Shown here one piece after another: positions 14,218-16,786 of a DNA stretch of 16,786 bases (its first letter is position 1; each line of letters begins with the position of its first letter). The position numbers and the translations under genes are program-made. The DNA is from JBJEQG01 sp051881635 (lineage in GTDB: Bacteria; Bacillota; Clostridia; Oscillospirales; Acutalibacteraceae), in the NCBI GenBank assembly GCA_051881635.1, contig JBJEQG010000081.1:1-16786 (forward strand), read 5' to 3'. The notes below the pieces were generated by a model. The model worked only from the letters and a program-made list of their open reading frames with translations. It ran no database searches and was not told the origin of the DNA.

Positions 14218-14245
14218 CACCTGTCCGTTTTATAGCGGGCAGGTG
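14218..14245 (+). promoter_or_regulatory. Strong hairpin between rpsG and fusA
   Basis: CACCTGTCCG (14218-14227) pairs with CGGGCAGGTG (14236-14245) over 10 bp, one of them G-U, around TTTTATAG. The following bases, TTTCC, make a poor T-run, so full termination is unlikely. Partial attenuation, RNA processing or protection of the rpsL-rpsG message are possible. It ends 15 bases before the fusA ribosome-binding site. Confidence 0.55.
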
Positions 14246-14272
14246 TTTCCAAAAATACAAAGGAGGATACAA

Positions 14273-16354
14273 ATGCCAAGACAGGTATCACTTGAAATGA
14301 CAAGAAATATCGGTATCATGGCTCACATTGATGCCGGTAAGACAACAACAACAGAACGTATCCTTTTCTACACCGGTATCAACCACAAGATTGGTGAAGT
14401 TCACGACGGAGCTGCTACAATGGACTGGATGGTACAGGAGCAGGAAAGAGGTATTACAATCACTTCCGCAGCAACAACATGCTTTTGGAAGAACCACAGA
14501 ATTAACATTATCGACACTCCCGGACACGTTGACTTTACAGTTGAAGTTGAGCGTTCCCTCAGAGTTCTTGACGGTTCCGTTACGGTGCTTTGTGCAAAGG
14601 GCGGTGTTGAGCCCCAGTCTGAAACAGTATGGCGTCAGGCTGATAAATACGGTGTTCCCCGTATGGCTTATGTTAATAAGATGGATATTATGGGTGCGGA
14701 CTTCTATCGTGTTGTATCCATGATGCGTGACCGTCTGAAATGTAATGCTGTTCCGATTCAGTTACCAATCGGTGCGGAGGACACATTCAGGGGTATTATT
14801 GACCTCGTGGAAATGAAAGCTGATGTTTATTATGACGATGTCGGCAAGGATATGAGAGTCGAAGAAATCCCCGAAGATATGAAAGAACTGGCTGAGAAGT
14901 ATCATCAGGAACTGATTGAGCATGTCGTTGAGCAGGACGATGACTTGATGGAAAAATATCTTGAAGGCGAAGAGCCGACAGTAGAAGAAATCAAAGCCAT
15001 CATTCGTAAATCAACAATCGCCAACACAATGGTTCCGGTTGTTTGCGGTACTTCTTACCGTAATAAAGGCGTTCAGAAACTTTTGGACGCTATCGTTGAC
15101 TATATGCCTGCTCCTGTTGATGTACCGGCTATCAAAGGTACAGACCCGGATACAGGCGAAGAAATGGAAAGAATTTCTTCTGACGAAGAGCCGTTTGCTG
15201 CTCTTGCGTTTAAGATTGCAACAGACCCGTATGTTGGTAAACTGTGCTTTTTCAGAGTTTATTCCGGTACATTGAATGCAGGTTCTTCTGTATTTAACTC
15301 ATCTAAAAATTCACATGAGCGTATCGGCCGTATTCTCCAAATGCACGCAAACCACAGACAGGATATTGAAGTTGTATATGCAGGTGATATTGCCGCCGCT
15401 GTTGGTTTGAAAAATACAACAACAGGTAATACACTCTGTGATGAAAACCACCCCGTTATTTTGGAGTCCATGGAATTCCCGGAGCCGGTTATCCGTGTTG
15501 CTATCGAGCCTAAGACAAAAGCCGGTCAGGAGAAAATGGGCATTGCTCTTGCAAAGCTCGCCGAAGAAGACCCGACTTTCAAGGCTTATACAGACGAAGA
15601 AACAGGTCAAACAATTATCGCTGGTATGGGTGAACTTCACCTTGAAATCATCGTAGACAGACTTCTCCGTGAATTTAAGGTTGAAGCAAATATCGGTAAG
15701 CCTCAGGTTGCATACAAAGAAACAATCCGCAAACCCGCTGATGTTGAAGAAAAGTATGCAAGACAGTCCGGTGGTAAGGGTCAATACGGTCATGTTAAGA
15801 TTAAAGTTGAGCCGAACCCAGAAAAAGGCTATGAGTTTGTTAATGCCGTTGTCGGCGGTGCTATCCCGAAGGAATATATCCCCGCTGTTGATGCCGGTAT
15901 TCAGGGTGCTATGCTCGCCGGTGTATTGGCAAGCTACAATGTTGTTGATGTTAAAGTTACACTTTATGATGGTTCTTATCATGAAGTTGACTCCTCAGAA
16001 ATGGCATTTAAGATTGCCGGTTCTATGGCGTTTAAGACCGCTATGCGTAAGGCAGACCCGGTATTGCTCGAACCGATTATGAAAGTTACTGTTACAACAC
16101 CTGAGGAATACATGGGTGATGTTATCGGTGACTTGAACTCCCGCCGTGGTATGATCCAGACAATGGAAGCTGTTGCTGGTGCTCAAAGAATTATCGCTAT
16201 GGTTCCGCTGTCTGAAATGTTCGGTTATGCAACCGATATGCGTTCCAAGACACAGGGCAGAGGTCAGTATGTTATGGAGCCTGACCACTATGCTGAGGTT
16301 CCGAAGAGCATTGCTGATGACATTATGACAAGCCGCAATAAAAAGGCTGAGTAA
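14273..16354 (+). CDS. fusA: Translation elongation factor G
   Basis: EF-G uses GTP to drive translocation on the ribosome and, with RRF, to recycle it. The 693-residue protein has the P-loop AHIDAGKTT (17-25), the switch I region with ERGITITSAATT, DTPGHVDF (81-88, His85 being the catalytic histidine) and NKMD (135-138). Domain II follows near 300, then domain III with AGMGELHLEIIVDRL, domain IV with GGKGQYGHVKIKVEP, and domain V with RRGMIQTMEAV. The length and all motifs are those of ordinary EF-G, not of a tetracycline-resistance or recycling-only paralogue. I chose the ATG at 14273 since AGGAGG (14261-14266) lies six bases before it; an in-frame ATG at 14243 would put that site within the gene. 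Confidence 0.98.
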   Translation: MPRQVSLEMTRNIGIMAHIDAGKTTTTERILFYTGINHKIGEVHDGAATMDWMVQEQERGITITSAATTCFWKNHRINIIDTPGHVDFTVEVERSLRVLDGSVTVLCAKGGVEPQSETVWRQADKYGVPRMAYVNKMDIMGADFYRVVSMMRDRLKCNAVPIQLPIGAEDTFRGIIDLVEMKADVYYDDVGKDMRVEEIPEDMKELAEKYHQELIEHVVEQDDDLMEKYLEGEEPTVEEIKAIIRKSTIANTMVPVVCGTSYRNKGVQKLLDAIVDYMPAPVDVPAIKGTDPDTGEEMERISSDEEPFAALAFKIATDPYVGKLCFFRVYSGTLNAGSSVFNSSKNSHERIGRILQMHANHRQDIEVVYAGDIAAAVGLKNTTTGNTLCDENHPVILESMEFPEPVIRVAIEPKTKAGQEKMGIALAKLAEEDPTFKAYTDEETGQTIIAGMGELHLEIIVDRLLREFKVEANIGKPQVAYKETIRKPADVEEKYARQSGGKGQYGHVKIKVEPNPEKGYEFVNAVVGGAIPKEYIPAVDAGIQGAMLAGVLASYNVVDVKVTLYDGSYHEVDSSEMAFKIAGSMAFKTAMRKADPVLLEPIMKVTVTTPEEYMGDVIGDLNSRRGMIQTMEAVAGAQRIIAMVPLSEMFGYATDMRSKTQGRGQYVMEPDHYAEVPKSIADDIMTSRNKKAE

Positions 16355-16389
16355 TTTTAGGAATTTTTACAAAAAATTTCAAAAAACAC

Positions 16390-16430
16390 TTGCAATTTGG
16401 CTTTATTATTGGTACAATAAAGCCAAATTG
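16390..16430 (+). promoter_or_regulatory. tuf promoter overlapped by a perfect 15-bp inverted repeat
   Basis: TTGCAA (16390-16395), a 17-base spacer and TACAAT (16413-16418) make a plausible housekeeping promoter. The arms CAATTTGGCTTTATT (16393-16407) and AATAAAGCCAAATTG (16416-16430) are perfect reverse complements around eight bases and cover most of the promoter, including the whole -10 box and the predicted start. As RNA made from fusA this is a 15-bp hairpin, but TATTGTTATA after it is a weak tail for termination. As DNA it is a possible operator. Both uses may apply. Confidence 0.65.
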
Positions 16431-16477
16431 TATTGTTATATTCAATTATACTTTTTTATCTAAGGAGGAATATTCCA

Positions 16478-16786
16478 ATGGCAAAGGAAAAGTTTGAAAG
16501 AAACAAACCGCATATTAACATTGGTACAATCGGTCACGTTGACCATGGTAAGACAACTCTTACCGCTGCTATCACAAAGGTTCTCAACCTCGAAGGTGAT
16601 GCTGATTTCGTTGATTATGCTAACATCGATAAGGCTCCTGAAGAGAGAGAGCGTGGTATCACAATTAACACAGCTCATGTTGAGTATCAGACAGAAAATC
16701 GTCACTATGCACACGTTGACTGCCCCGGACATGCTGACTATGTAAAGAACATGATCACAGGTGCTGCTCAGATGGACGGTGCTATC
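16478..16786 (+). CDS. tuf: Translation elongation factor Tu (5' part, cut by the window end)
   Basis: EF-Tu carries aminoacyl-tRNA to the ribosome as a GTP complex. The first 103 residues are present and unbroken to the last base of the window. They hold the P-loop GHVDHGKTT (19-27), the switch I motif ERERGITIN (56-64) and DCPGHADYVKNMITGAAQMD (81-100), with His85 as the catalytic residue. AAGGAGG (16462-16468) is nine bases before the ATG. It follows fusA in the usual order but 123 bases away and with a promoter of its own, so EF-Tu can be made in excess over EF-G. About three quarters of the gene is outside the window. Confidence 0.98.
   Translation, partial: MAKEKFERNKPHINIGTIGHVDHGKTTLTAAITKVLNLEGDADFVDYANIDKAPEERERGITINTAHVEYQTENRHYAHVDCPGHADYVKNMITGAAQMDGAI

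Noticed and set aside
15311..15982. Antisense open frame of 223 codons inside fusA
   Set aside because: It is fully opposite EF-G, has no ribosome-binding site of note and no recognisable motif.

Overview
The window is a stretch of core chromosome from a low to moderate G+C Gram-positive anaerobe, most likely class Clostridia (possibly an Oscillospirales/Ruminococcaceae-type lineage). The class-level call rests on a Firmicutes-type rpoB-rpoC and rpsL-rpsG-fusA-tuf order, a long Gram-positive S12, an RpoC that starts and reads like the Bacillus protein, a rubredoxin gene, and a folate transporter gene behind a tetrahydrofolate (THF) riboswitch. The lower rank is a guess. No transposon, phage gene, CRISPR array, tRNA or rRNA was seen.

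Layout. (1) 1-3214, plus strand: rbfA, nrnA, truB and ribF, the distal end of the conserved nusA-infB-rbfA cluster. The genes overlap or lie within 17 bases of each other and end at a strong terminator. They cover 30S maturation, small-RNA/pAp turnover, tRNA pseudouridine-55 synthesis and FMN/FAD synthesis. (2) 3231-4652, minus strand: a two-pass DUF3592-like membrane protein with its own promoter, and the folate ECF-transporter S component folT, whose mRNA begins with a clear THF riboswitch. (3) 4736-5298, plus strand: a small gene for an N-terminally membrane-anchored rubredoxin, divergent from folT and flanked by its own promoter and terminator. (4) 5342-12880: rpoB and rpoC with a consensus-like promoter, a 180-base structured leader and a strong terminator. 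(5) 12911 to the end: rpsL, rpsG, fusA, then tuf (cut by the window edge), with a new promoter before rpsL and another before tuf.

Most genes here are textbook housekeeping genes. What is less expected sits between them. A layered fold can be drawn over most of the rpsL-rpsG spacer. A perfect 15-bp inverted repeat lies across the tuf promoter. The rpoB leader folds although the usual upstream rplJL genes are absent. The rubredoxin is predicted to face the outside of the membrane. I found no convincing previously undescribed multi-gene system; the RNA elements and the anchored rubredoxin are the best candidates for something new. All pairings were made by eye, without energy calculations or alignments.
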